Program-made: the position numbers and the translations under genes | The notes under the pieces: model-generated | What the model saw: the letters and a program-made list of their open reading frames with translations, nothing else | What the model was told of the DNA's origin: nothing | The model's database searches: none | Assembly: GCA_003158455.1 (NCBI GenBank) | Contig: PMJO01000192.1 | Span: 1 to 32,215 of the forward strand | Direction: 5' to 3' | DNA: 32,215 nucleotides | Origin: Myxococcales bacterium | GTDB taxonomy: Bacteria; Myxococcota_A; Polyangia; Fen-1088 | Part shown: positions 11,301 to 17,550 of the stretch, piece after piece | Numbering within the stretch: the first letter of the stretch is position 1 | Layout: each line of letters opens with the position of its first letter

Positions 11301-13530
11301 GGCGGGCACGCGCGGCCATGTCGGTAGTGCGTTCTGCCACCTGCGAAAGCACATCACATAGCTCTTCCCAAGCACCCCGAGCCGCATAGAGCGCCTCCAG
11401 CGAATCGAAATCGCCCATTTCGGTGTAGGCATCGCGCAGGGCGCGCAGCACGCGTGGGTTCTCGCTCTGGCTGCGCCGCACGCGCGCGAGCACGTCGACC
11501 GCGGCAGCTGGCGCGCCCAGCTTCTCGAGCAAGATGAGCCCGCGCTTCTCCAAGAGAGTGCACCCTTCGGGCGTCGCCTCCCCGCCCGCCGACTCGGCCA
11601 GGCGACCAAGAATCTCCACCAAAGCGGGCCACCGCTTTTCACGTTCGTAGAGAACCGACAGCGCCACGGCTGCGTCGCGGTCGTGGGGTGCGGACTGCAG
11701 CACCTCGTTCCACAAACCGATGGCCTGGCGCAGATCGGCCAAACGATCGGCCGCCAAACCCGCCATCTCGGCCAGCCGGGCCTGTCGGGCACCGGCGTCC
11801 AACAGAGGCAGCTCACGGCGCATGAAATCCAGCAGCGCCCGCCAAGAGCGTGCGCGCGTATAGATCTCACGCAAAGTCGCGCGCGCCTTTTCGTCGGTCG
11901 GCGCCAGCTCGAGCACTTTTTCGAGTGCAGCCACCGCGTTGTGGTGGTTGTTGAACTTGTCCATCCACAACTGCGCCACGCGGTGGTAGAGCGCCACCTG
12001 CTCGGCAGGTTGCGAACTCGCCTGCGCCTGGCGGGTCAAGACACTGGCCAGATCGCCCCAACGCCCCTGCACTTGGTAGCGCTCGGCGAGCGCCGCGAGC
12101 GCCTCGGGATGGTCGGGGCGCAAACCAAGGATGGCCACGTGGGTGTTGACCACCATCACGTCCAGCTTGAGGTGGTCGCGGTAGATGGGGATCATCTCCA
12201 AGTAGAGCGCGACCTTCTCGTCCACCGCCTCGGACGGCAACGACTCACAGCGCTCCTTGAGCAATTCGAGCAGCGCGTTCCACTTCTCGGTTTTGGTGTA
12301 CAGGCGGCGTAAGGCGGTCACCGCCTCGGGCAACCCAGGCTTGAGGCGCCGGAGGGCCTTCCAGGCGTCGACCGCCTTTTCCAGCAACTGCGGCCTGCGC
12401 TCGGCCAACTCGGCCATCTCGATGCCGTAGCGCACGCGGGCTTCAGGGTCGGCTTCTGCCTTCTGAGCCTGGCCCAGGAGGGTGAACAACTGGGGGATCT
12501 CATCGCGCGACAGGTGGTATTCACGGTAGAAGTCAAGCATCGGCGCGACCGCGGGCATGGTCTTGCGAGCCCGACGGAAGCACGCCTCGGCCTGGGTGAT
12601 CTGACCCAGACGCTTCCAGTAGAGAGTACCCAGCGCGATCAGGATGGGGCCCTCGACCAGACCGCGCTTGGCGGTGCGTAGCGCTTCCTCGTATACAGTC
12701 ACCAACTCGGCCCAGTTCTCGCGTGCGGTCATGATGCGCGCTACGCCGTGCAGTGCGCGTTCGAGTCCGGGAGACGCGTTCAGTGCCTCGCGGTAGTGGG
12801 CGAGGGCCTGGTCGCTGCGGTTCATCTGCTCGGCCAAGCGTCCCGCCGCCGCTCGGGCTGCGGCAAGGTCCTGGGGGCTGCCCGCAGCCTCGATGCGCCG
12901 CTGGAAGTGATCGGCCAGCTGGTCGCTGCGGCCGGCCCTGCGCAGCAGGCGTTCCAGCAGCACGTCGGCGCGGCGTTGGTGTGCATCGAGGGCGAAACTC
13001 CGGCGCAACAAGGCTTCACCTTCATCGGTCAATGGGCGGTAGCGCAGATACAGCTCGCCGGCTGCGGCCAGCAAGGGAGCCGCGGCCGGGCTGTCGCCCG
13101 CCTCATTCGCTTGCGCTACTAGCGCGTCTGCCCGTTCCTGCCAGCCGCCCTCCTCCTCCTCGAGAACCCGCTTGAACTCGACCGCTGCCGGATGGTTGCG
13201 CGCGATCTCCAACGCCTCGTTCACGCACGCGTGGGCTGGTTCCCACTGACACATCTCGCGGTGGAGCACGCGCGCCTTCTCGACGAATAGGGTCGCTCGG
13301 CGAATCGGGTCTTGCGCCCAGGCGATCTCCAGGTCGAGCAAGCGCAGGCAAGGCTCGACGTTCTCCCGGTCGTTGTGCCAGGCCCGTTCGGCAGCCAGCG
13401 CCACCTGAACGGCATCGCGCTCGGCTGCGGTGGCATCGCCTGGTTGCAGTCCGGCGAGCAGCGCCAGCGCCTGGCCATCTTCTGGGTCCGATCTCAGCGT
13501 CGCAAGTGCGGTGGAAAGGTCGTTGTTCAT
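2302..13530 (-). CDS. Giant tetratricopeptide-repeat solenoid protein (3,742 aa)
   Basis: A single uninterrupted 11.2-kb gene for a protein of about 410 kDa, apparently helical repeats from end to end. There is no signal peptide, membrane segment, Walker motif or other catalytic signature, so a cytoplasmic scaffold is the simplest reading. Each unit has an A/B helix pair like ALAHYREALNASPG or AVAALEKVLELAPTDEKA, then a second pair carrying a W-x-x-L-x-x-L motif (ERWHELIDVLERR, GDWTSLAEVLQRK, RRWDDLVNLLDRR). I count about 40 W/L copies. A variant unit with LEPxY or LEPx recurs at residues 1403, 1787, 2095, 2401, 2777 and 3010, at integer multiples of about 76.5 residues. The last 120 residues are canonical 34-residue TPRs (AKQRFLAAYQIDP, ARNMFERGLEID). 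The ATG at 13530 has GGGAGG 14 bases upstream, rather far. The long antisense reading frames inside are GC-codon shadows. The partner is unknown. Confidence 0.9.
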   Translation of the reverse strand: MNNDLSTALATLRSDPEDGQALALLAGLQPGDATAAERDAVQVALAAERAWHNDRENVEPCLRLLDLEIAWAQDPIRRATLFVEKARVLHREMCQWEPAHACVNEALEIARNHPAAVEFKRVLEEEEGGWQERADALVAQANEAGDSPAAAPLLAAAGELYLRYRPLTDEGEALLRRSFALDAHQRRADVLLERLLRRAGRSDQLADHFQRRIEAAGSPQDLAAARAAAGRLAEQMNRSDQALAHYREALNASPGLERALHGVARIMTARENWAELVTVYEEALRTAKRGLVEGPILIALGTLYWKRLGQITQAEACFRRARKTMPAVAPMLDFYREYHLSRDEIPQLFTLLGQAQKAEADPEARVRYGIEMAELAERRPQLLEKAVDAWKALRRLKPGLPEAVTALRRLYTKTEKWNALLELLKERCESLPSEAVDEKVALYLEMIPIYRDHLKLDVMVVNTHVAILGLRPDHPEALAALAERYQVQGRWGDLASVLTRQAQASSQPAEQVALYHRVAQLWMDKFNNHHNAVAALEKVLELAPTDEKARATLREIYTRARSWRALLDFMRRELPLLDAGARQARLAEMAGLAADRLADLRQAIGLWNEVLQSAPHDRDAAVALSVLYEREKRWPALVEILGRLAESAGGEATPEGCTLLEKRGLILLEKLGAPAAAVDVLARVRRSQSENPRVLRALRDAYTEMGDFDSLEALYAARGAWEELCDVLSQVAERTTDMAARARLLGRVAEQARDKLNQPERVLKAYEGILATDPENRTVARAAADLYEATERWGRLVATYEILLGPESTPVLSVGESLAILERARFICETKLEAKSLAFKWCARAFRLAPTDADVRADLERTGEAAEEWEALLGLLAARLDSEGAERPGPEEQLSLLRRCLFIAGERVDRPDDLQRFAEHILALVPGDDEAENSLLKLYTRRENWAALIALQHVRQARMQDPALRAEILLRMAHMQEERLNDRAAAVATLREACEVEPANLRLVRELARVLDAVGDIRGLVEALARQVGLCADDERAVVFLRMGGLLATALADPAAATDAYLRALEADPISSEAVEGLERLFAAGSVRTEDLAKVAGRLLPYYELTERFDKWAGMLEALVSVTADQNERRAHLELLADLYQGPLADAAAAFGAVLRVFEMEPANPSVRGRLVPLAADAGKLPALAETARQVLTATPEPSLRQEILMLIAEVEERQPGRKSEAEAALRAVLDLEPLHMGAYRGLARLVRDGERWTALRDLIEAREQHLPDVKERLALLWQAVEIDEALLYDRDHATGILRRIKELDPTDLRACRVLERNYAAVERWRDLDDLLVHEADLLPREELPELKLRRAELALVRFNDASVALDLLAEVLEMAPGSTRAVGLTERVLDDPEHRRRAAIMLEPLYAAAENWARLAEILDVEREGQEGPAAVELLVRKAEVQESKLQAPAAAWDTRRAVLECDPQSEAALREAERLAGVLGCWKDLQALYQELAGKRDPSDVAGVADLLARAARLFQGPLSDRSAAIRIWRRVLDLDLSNPRTGAAAAAALETLYAEIGDIPGLVYVLRARSEWTEDRREQAALGLRIADLEENALRDLPAAVASYRSLLDGEGEAADKAFENLDRIFQHSGQARERVDLLRRRADTVEASTRNQLRNRMAVILETELHDVDDAIVTIRPVLDDTPDDVEVLRTLARLYHSKGAAAEHLEILERLLMLAASDRDRINLLRAIAGLLQGPLGRRTEALERWREILKLAPNEADALAEMERLLDDQDMALRFAAAEILEPIYRAAGDGPRLARILRVFIDLAEDARARAGYRARLAEIEENKLSDKQAALNTWAAAIRDGTSDPDLGRLLDNYERLALFPGSEHVIEIIDLYRAVEPDVLAEETRLRLQRAIAEHALGLGDLPLAIDYFSRIAERRPDDDAALAALERIYRQQEDLGSLYEVILRRADLAEAPKAEVTLRREAGSLAARLARKEEAIAAWERVWTLQPGDAETVAALDSLYVELRRWDDLVNLLDRRLGRDLSPAEDIELRFRLAEIQRIELVNRERALEYLGQVLERDPDHARSIQILQDLLEDPEARMTAATLLEPVYIRRGAWRELVAIDSLRLKYSEDPEQRLVWTRRIAQVYEEQIEDLDEAFNWYGRVFEEKATDRAAQEQLLRLAPKLGRWRDVGKLLDEFLENELSNPDEVLALVRTAIRVYDQELGDREAARPHYRRYLEAQSGNRAAAEIFEEALERWEAWKELRDLLDEQVRLVESPAERADLLRRSARISEESLSEASAAVDSLRSVLEIDPEDALSAAALEHLLAADERWEDLRDHLVWMLGRAEETTAKDAITLELAEVEGKRLGRVSGAVDLYGEVLARTPGHPNAIAALEGMLGDPELRARVAELLEPAYRTMRNLRKLADILEVRLETVEDPPRRMAALREKAAAEAQLGRRAEALEALGRAWLEDVTDVSTLAELDGLAVATNGWQRLVSLLDKGVDATLVPDLRADLYARKARILEQRLAAPDLAVEAWRETIACRPDYQEAFVAIERLLEAAGRAAELAETLEKHAEVVVEAHEREQLTKRVAVLHEKVLGQPEKAIAAWRSVLDLDEESAEAVDALERLYSALGDWTSLAEVLQRKVEACHDVVTLRRLYLQAAQLHDEKLHDASEAASQLRAILDIDPDDAEALEFISQIYAREGKHAELVEVLDARARGASSAEARDELALQAAQLVQKELCDVVGAVGRYRAILDRTPNQEKARVALWELARHEDQRATAIAALEPVLRAGQEWRALVELLEVRLLGEDEPAQRMATLAEIARVEEQDVHDVAAAFATWARALAENAGDESVREALERLASARGVLAELANIYEERLKDSYDTEVQRWLASRLAGLYEQSLANPVRAVELWREVAGMPGGEAEALGHLQVLLRGLGRNSDLEGVLARQAEIALHGPTQADAWAALGELRLHHLSDPDGAIDAFRAALERVPTHGAALVALRALASGAEPPRGVLDILEPLAEARGDFVELAALAEARISCSEDAGERAGLWRRIGELAEMRLDDLPRALDALGHAFKEDPHAFETADQIERVAERAGTPVEAARRLEAVLDAFDGSELVEIGMRAARQYLLAGDVQNEDAAERLYTRVLRAEPESAGALEALEALYRRRGDGQHLATILERRGALELDPSIRLAFYGEAAKLHEGLGDVAQAIVAWKAGREGDESNLRALDELARLHQKAGQLDGLVEALTEKAQVIDDNAQRAALYVRIGTLKAGPLADPDGAAAAFREALDLAPEDPVALASLADIEEKRGDFTALEEALLRQLSAKSGLDSVPVLTRLARNAADKLNDADRALVYLHQVLDADGTNHEALAETERILASLERWHELIDVLERRAEIEAAAGHAEAELACRVSVASIWGEKLGAADSALQALQAVLVRNPRHFPSLLAVAQIHESEERWAEAGETLQKATEVAASPQDRAMLLCRMAKVRGASGAAADEVSALYHSALDQDPTCMVAVLALEEMARMTGDQGQLVKLLEAREGLETDEGKRKALLSEIASLYAGALAAPEQAVAALERLLSLSPEDVTAKERLGTALIAAGRVDEGEYALSQLTEQFARAKQPKNVVRLQVLLGGFAETRGDLAVAKQRFLAAYQIDPTQVTTLVALANLAAAQNDAENARKYYRTLLLQSFDEKAVGLGKAQIYFALGKLHQEAGELPKARNMFERGLEIDSRNEALKQALAKLPK
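4490..9330 (-). repeat. Protein-level supra-repeat lattice, about 230 bp per unit
   Basis: This part of the giant gene holds six LEPxY/LEPx variant units at residues 1403, 1787, 2095, 2401, 2777 and 3010. The spacings of 384, 308, 306, 376 and 233 residues are close to 5, 4, 4, 5 and 3 times 76.5. The repeats are diverged at the DNA level, so this is an ancient array, not a recent tandem amplification. Confidence 0.65.
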
Positions 13531-13586
13531 GGTTGCGATCCAAGCCTCCCGCGCCCGGAATGAGCGACTGGTGGGGCGGGCTTCTG

Positions 13587-13592
13587 ACTATA
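13587..13592 (-). promoter_or_regulatory. Possible -10 box of the giant TPR gene
   Basis: TATAGT on the minus strand, 56 bases before the ATG. A/T-rich GATTTT lies 17 bp further upstream as a poor -35. It would give a 5' leader of about 50 bases that contains GGGAGG. Weak evidence. Confidence 0.3.
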
Positions 13593-13662
13593 CCTCTTTC
13601 GGCTCGTTCAAAATCGGAATCACGCGCCTGCCCGATGCGTTTTGCCGCAAACTGAAATCGGA

Positions 13663-13712
13663 GCCCGGTGGGCCGGCAAGGGCGCGCGCAAAGCGCGCGG
13701 GGTGGACCGGGC
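13663..13712. promoter_or_regulatory. Nested perfect inverted repeats (structured element)
   Basis: The outer arms GCCCGGT (13663-13669) and ACCGGGC (13706-13712) pair perfectly over 7 bp. Inside lies CGCGCGC-AAA-GCGCGCG (13683-13699), a second perfect 7-bp stem with a 3-base loop. No T tract follows. It could be a 5'-UTR structure of the lipoprotein gene, a protein-binding site or a cruciform-forming insulator between two divergent genes. Confidence 0.55.
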
Positions 13713-13849
13713 TGCTACTAGGTCCCGAAGTCCCTGAAAGGAACTCGCAACCGGATCCGGCTACCGCCCGCCCGCCACCGGCTCCGACCTTTCGCGATTC
13801 CCCCAAGCCGCCTACCTGTGTATGCTGCCGGTTGCTTCTCCCCCACAAC

Positions 13850-13854
13850 GGAGG
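13850..13854 (+). promoter_or_regulatory. Shine-Dalgarno GGAGG for the 13863 gene
   Basis: GGAGG, 8 bases before the ATG at 13863. It rules out the upstream in-frame ATG at 13818, which would place the signal peptide internally. Confidence 0.8.
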
Positions 13855-13862
13855 TCCCCATC

Positions 13863-14855
13863 ATGAAACCAGGGATGCATGGCAAGTCTGCTCTTTTCGC
13901 GGCCGTTCTTTGCGCGATGCTTCTATTTCCCGGCTGCGAGAAAAAGGGAGAAGGGCTCAAACCCTGTTGTGCTCAGCCCGACATTCCCGCGGGGGTCGCA
14001 AAGTTCAAGATCGTGGCCGATGATGTATCGGGCCCCGGCGACGGCCTGAAAGTCATGCTCCGCGCCGGGCTAACCCAGCCTGCCAAGCGCGACCAGATTT
14101 ATGGCCCCCTCAAGGTGCTCTACGCCTACGCCATGAATCGCTCCCCGCTAGAACCAATTCACGTCGAAGCCTGGCTGTATGCGAACGAGAGCGCCGCCCA
14201 GGAGGGTGGCGAGGCGAGAGTCATCGCCAAGGTCATCCGCGAGCAGAAAGACCAGGCGGCCCGGTGTGACAACCGGGTCAAGTACGAATTCCCCGAGCAG
14301 GTTGAGCGAGCGTACATCTGGAGCACCCGCGGCGAGCAGGAACTGCAGGAGGATCTCAACGACACCTGCCACATCGCCGAGAAAAAGAAGGTGGTTCGCT
14401 ACGACGAAAAGTTCGTCCACAAGATCAGCTACGCGCTCGACCCGGCCCGCGCAGGAGTCGAGATCACCTATCCGTATCTGGAAATGGGCAAGGACGAATA
14501 TCTGGCCGAGCTGAGGCTGAACTCAGCGCTCGGCACCTGGGCCGAATTCATGACCAGCATGTTCAGCAAGGTCGACGGGTTGAAGGAATTCGCGTTCAAT
14601 GGCATCTACAAGGACGAGCCCGCGGTGAAAATCCGCGTGACCAGGGACCAGTTCGAGAACATCCTGGCGCGCCTGCAGGAACAGATCGCTTCCCACGCCG
14701 CCTTCACTTTCCAGGTCATCGGCATGGGCAAGAAGAGCAGCGAGGCGGCCGAGAAGGAGCAAGAGAAATTCAAGAGCAAGAGCTACAAGTCCGCCCTCGA
14801 CAAGCTGCCCAAGGAGCAGGTGTTCATCTCGCCCAAGCTGAAATGGGTGAAGTAG
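13863..14855 (+). CDS. Putative lipoprotein of unknown function
   Basis: A 330-residue predicted lipoprotein. GGAGG is ideally spaced before the ATG, and the N-terminus MKPGMHGKSALFAAVLCAML is followed by lipobox LFPGC with Cys25 and Lys residues at +2 and +3. The remainder is hydrophilic and rich in Lys and Glu, with no linker of the Asp/Ala-rich type seen in its neighbours. A central region reads as mixed beta strands and charged helices (VEAWLYANESAAQEGGEARV, VIREQKDQ). The C-terminal 40 residues are strongly Lys/Ser-rich (EKEQEKFKSKSYKSALDK). I recognise no family. Six cysteines are visible after the lipobox region or in it, including a CC pair at 35-36. It is divergent from the giant TPR gene and converges with the gene at 14892-17408 across 36 bases. 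Function is unknown. Confidence 0.82.
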   Translation: MKPGMHGKSALFAAVLCAMLLFPGCEKKGEGLKPCCAQPDIPAGVAKFKIVADDVSGPGDGLKVMLRAGLTQPAKRDQIYGPLKVLYAYAMNRSPLEPIHVEAWLYANESAAQEGGEARVIAKVIREQKDQAARCDNRVKYEFPEQVERAYIWSTRGEQELQEDLNDTCHIAEKKKVVRYDEKFVHKISYALDPARAGVEITYPYLEMGKDEYLAELRLNSALGTWAEFMTSMFSKVDGLKEFAFNGIYKDEPAVKIRVTRDQFENILARLQEQIASHAAFTFQVIGMGKKSSEAAEKEQEKFKSKSYKSALDKLPKEQVFISPKLKWVK

Positions 14856-14859
14856 CTCT

Positions 14860-14881
14860 GCGAGCGTTCGCGCGGGCTCGC
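14860..14881. terminator. Candidate bidirectional terminator hairpin
   Basis: GCGAGC and GCTCGC form a 6-bp perfect stem around a 10-base loop, centred in the 36-base gap between two convergent genes. There is no T tract, so termination by this hairpin alone is doubtful. Confidence 0.3.
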
Positions 14882-14891
14882 CCGTGGTGAA

Positions 14892-17408
14892 TCAGTTCGC
14901 CTGCACGATCACGTCGTCAACGTACACGCCGTCGAACTGCTGGCTGGCGTTCGCGGTCATGCGGAAACGGATCTGCAGGCTGGTCGTACCAGGGGCAAAC
15001 GTGCCTAGCCCTAGACCCGAAGGTATGGTCTGGGTGTGTTGAGCCCAGTCCAGGGTGCCCGAATAATAGGCCAGGCTGGTCCAGCTCAGGCCATTGGTGG
15101 AATACTCCACCCAGAGGAAGTCGTAGTTCGCTTGGGTTTGTCCACTCAGCCAGTAGCTCAGGGACACTGACGTGACGTTGCTGACGTCGATGACGACACT
15201 GGTGGCCGAGGTGGTCACGTTGGGCGCGTAGTTTCCCGCCGGACTGTCGGTCAGGCTGTGGGTCGGGCTCATGTACGAACTCGTGGTCAGGCCCCACGGC
15301 GAAGCCAGGGTCCAATTGGCGGTCCCTGACTCAAACGAGTCGGAGAACAGGACCTTGCCCGTGGTGAACGTGGAAGTGAACGCCGCGGTCATAGAGTTGC
15401 CCGCCAGGTCTTTCACGCCGGCCACCGTGATCGTGTACAGAGTCTGGCTGGCCAGGGCGGCCGACGGGGTGAAGGTGGCCACTCGGTTGGCCGTATCGCA
15501 GGTCACGCTGCCCGCCACCGGGGTGACACCGGCAGCCACTTGGATGCCGGCTGTGAGCGTGGTCGGATCGACCGACTCGCTGAATGTCACGCTCACGGCG
15601 GCAACGACCGACACCCGGGTGGCTCCGGACGCCGGGACGACCGCCGTTACCGTGGGAGGCGTGTTGTCGGCTGCCACGCCGGTGGTGAAGGTCCAGCTAG
15701 TCGTGAGCATCGGGTTGCCCGACAGGTCCTTCATACCGCCGATCTGCACAGTGTAGCTGGTGTAGGCGGTCAGGGACGCGGCAGGGACGAAGATAAGCGT
15801 GAATGTACTCGCGTCGTATGAAAGCGTTCCTGCCACCGTGATGCGACCAGCGGCGGGACCAGAAGACAGGGTGAAGTTGGTGGCCGCCACCGTGGTGGGG
15901 TCGAGCGCCTCGCTGAACGTGGCGGCCACATGGGTGTTGATGGCCACATTCACCGCCAACTGGGCCGGACTACGTGAGACGATGATTGGCGCGGTCAAGT
16001 CAGCCGCGGCCGCAAGCGTGTAGGCGATCGCGACGTCGGCCGGCAGGCGTTGCGGCCAGAGCGAATCGTCGGACAAGATTCCCCCGGCGCCCCCGACCAA
16101 GGTCAGGGTGTACTGCGCCACCGCCGGGTTGTACCCGGTCGGCTTGATGGTGAGCACATGCGAAGAGGAGTCGTAGCTGGAGGTGAATGGCACTGGTGTG
16201 CCGCTCACAGTTTCGGCCAGGCTCACGGTGTCGGTCGAGATCGACGAGGGCAGCACGCTGGCACCGAACTGCACGAAAAATGACGCCGAGGTCGGATATC
16301 CGGTTTCGCCGTCTTGGGGTGTGGTGCTTACCGGCAAGTTCACCCAGACCATGGTGCTGTCACTCGCAGGGCACCCCCCGGGGCTGGTCACCGTCACGGT
16401 GTACTTCGTCGACAGTTTCGGGTTCACGGTAGGCTGGGCCACGGTCGCGCTTGACAGGGCACATGGCGGGCGGTCGCAGGTCCAGGCATAGCTGTATCCG
16501 AGCAGCGCCGCCGTGCCGATGCGGACCGACGCGCCGGAATCGATCGAAACCTCAGGGCCGGCGTCGGCCACTGGATTCACCACCGCTACGGTGACCGAGT
16601 CGGTCGCGACCGCGTTCAAAGAGTCGTGGACCGTCACAGTGAACGCCGTCGTGGCCGGCGGCACGACATCCGTCATCGCTGTCGTGGGGCTATCTATGCA
16701 GCCCGAACAAGTGGGGTTTGCTGACCAGGCGTAGGCATAGGGTGGCGTGCCGCCCTGAGCCTGCGCGCCAAGCGTGGCCGGCCTGCCGGGGCAGACGCTC
16801 TGGTCGGCGCCCGCATTGACCGTGAAGGAAACGCTCGTGGCGTCGGAAATGCTCACTCCATCGGGCCGCGCAGTCGTATCCCTGCCCGCAGCGTCCGCTA
16901 GCGGGACGATGACGTCAGCGCCGGCGTCTTCGCCGGGACCGTCAGTCACAAGCTCAATTCTCTCGTCACCAGCCGCGACGTCGACGAGAAGCATGCCGTC
17001 TGCTAGGCCGTCACTGCCATCGTCGGAAGCAACGCTGGCCTCGGGTGACGCCAGCGAGGCGTCGCCCGTCACGCCAGCCGTGCCTCCTCCGCCGCCCGTC
17101 CCCGCCGCCCCACCGAAGCCACCAGCCGCGTCGAAGCCAGCAGGGGCCGTCCCGGCTGTATCCGAGCCAAACCACGCAATCGCGTCCACCGCAAGGTCCG
17201 ATCCGCCGTCCGTAGGCCTGCCGCCAGCCCCGTCGAAGCCACGCCCGGTGTCTGTGGGCCCAGCTCCGTCGACCGCGGCCGCGTCGCTCCCACCACCGAA
17301 AGACGGGGGCGGCGCGCTGGTCAGACCGCTACATCCTCCCACTAGGACCGCACCCGCCACCCACCAGCCCGCGACCCCAAACAACCGTGGAAATCGCGTT
17401 AGTCCCAT
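14892..17408 (-). CDS. Multidomain lipoprotein: PKD-like, Big_5-like and jelly-roll domains
   Basis: An 838-residue predicted surface lipoprotein. The signal peptide ends in lipobox LVGGC (Cys26). Residues 27-195 are a low-complexity Gly/Ala/Asp/Thr linker. Two PKD-like Ig folds follow (about 197-277, from VNAGADQSVCPG; about 278-360), each with cysteine pairs. Then come three SbsA/Big_5-type Ig repeats (about 361-470, 472-580, 583-683), recognised by the P-x-x-G-A/V...V.FSE..DPTT...LTLTV pattern and the tail LAGNPM/LAGNSM. The C-terminal domain (685-838) starts FSDSFESGTANW and ends DGVYVDDVIVQ, the pattern of the jelly-roll or MAM-like domain often found at the end of secreted bacterial peptidases; no protease domain is present here. 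An adhesin or structural role is likely. Transcription should start at the promoter at 17418-17446; there is no Shine-Dalgarno. Confidence 0.85.
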   Translation of the reverse strand: MGLTRFPRLFGVAGWWVAGAVLVGGCSGLTSAPPPSFGGGSDAAAVDGAGPTDTGRGFDGAGGRPTDGGSDLAVDAIAWFGSDTAGTAPAGFDAAGGFGGAAGTGGGGGTAGVTGDASLASPEASVASDDGSDGLADGMLLVDVAAGDERIELVTDGPGEDAGADVIVPLADAAGRDTTARPDGVSISDATSVSFTVNAGADQSVCPGRPATLGAQAQGGTPPYAYAWSANPTCSGCIDSPTTAMTDVVPPATTAFTVTVHDSLNAVATDSVTVAVVNPVADAGPEVSIDSGASVRIGTAALLGYSYAWTCDRPPCALSSATVAQPTVNPKLSTKYTVTVTSPGGCPASDSTMVWVNLPVSTTPQDGETGYPTSASFFVQFGASVLPSSISTDTVSLAETVSGTPVPFTSSYDSSSHVLTIKPTGYNPAVAQYTLTLVGGAGGILSDDSLWPQRLPADVAIAYTLAAAADLTAPIIVSRSPAQLAVNVAINTHVAATFSEALDPTTVAATNFTLSSGPAAGRITVAGTLSYDASTFTLIFVPAASLTAYTSYTVQIGGMKDLSGNPMLTTSWTFTTGVAADNTPPTVTAVVPASGATRVSVVAAVSVTFSESVDPTTLTAGIQVAAGVTPVAGSVTCDTANRVATFTPSAALASQTLYTITVAGVKDLAGNSMTAAFTSTFTTGKVLFSDSFESGTANWTLASPWGLTTSSYMSPTHSLTDSPAGNYAPNVTTSATSVVIDVSNVTSVSLSYWLSGQTQANYDFLWVEYSTNGLSWTSLAYYSGTLDWAQHTQTIPSGLGLGTFAPGTTSLQIRFRMTANASQQFDGVYVDDVIVQAN

Positions 17409-17417
17409 CGTGAGTTC

Positions 17418-17446
17418 ATTGTAGTCAGGACTACAGGTCCAGTCAA
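17418..17446 (-). promoter_or_regulatory. Sigma-70-type promoter of the 14892-17408 gene
   Basis: TTGACT (17441-17446), a 17-bp spacer, and TACAAT (17418-17423), read on the minus strand. The -10 box ends 9 bases before the ATG, so the transcript would have a leader of at most about two bases. This is the best consensus promoter in the window. Confidence 0.72.
17420..17435. promoter_or_regulatory. Perfect palindromic operator candidate
   Basis: TGTAGTC-AG-GACTACA: two perfect 7-bp arms with a 2-bp centre. It overlaps the -10 box and spacer of the minus-strand promoter, which is a typical repressor position. The divergent purL starts 115 bp away, so it could also be affected. The regulator is unknown. 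Confidence 0.55.
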
Positions 17447-17550
17447 ACTAGATTAACCCGTGCATCTTCCCCCTGCCATCAAGAGAATTCGGGACGAGTC
17501 ACGGACGTTGCAAACGCGCGCCGGTCGCGCCAGTCTGCGTCCGGTTGACG

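Larger units (their letters stand above)
13531..13862. other. Divergent intergenic region with nested inverted repeat
   Basis: The longest gene-free stretch between two genes (332 bp), separating the giant TPR gene (-) and a lipoprotein gene (+). It must hold both promoters. It contains a TATAGT hexamer on the minus strand, a strong nested inverted repeat in the middle and a Shine-Dalgarno sequence at the right edge. I see no convincing coding frame or RNA gene. Confidence 0.7.

Noticed and set aside
17503-17518. PurR-like box before purL
   Set aside because: CGTTGCAAACG has only 4-bp symmetric arms and does not match the known PurR consensus well.
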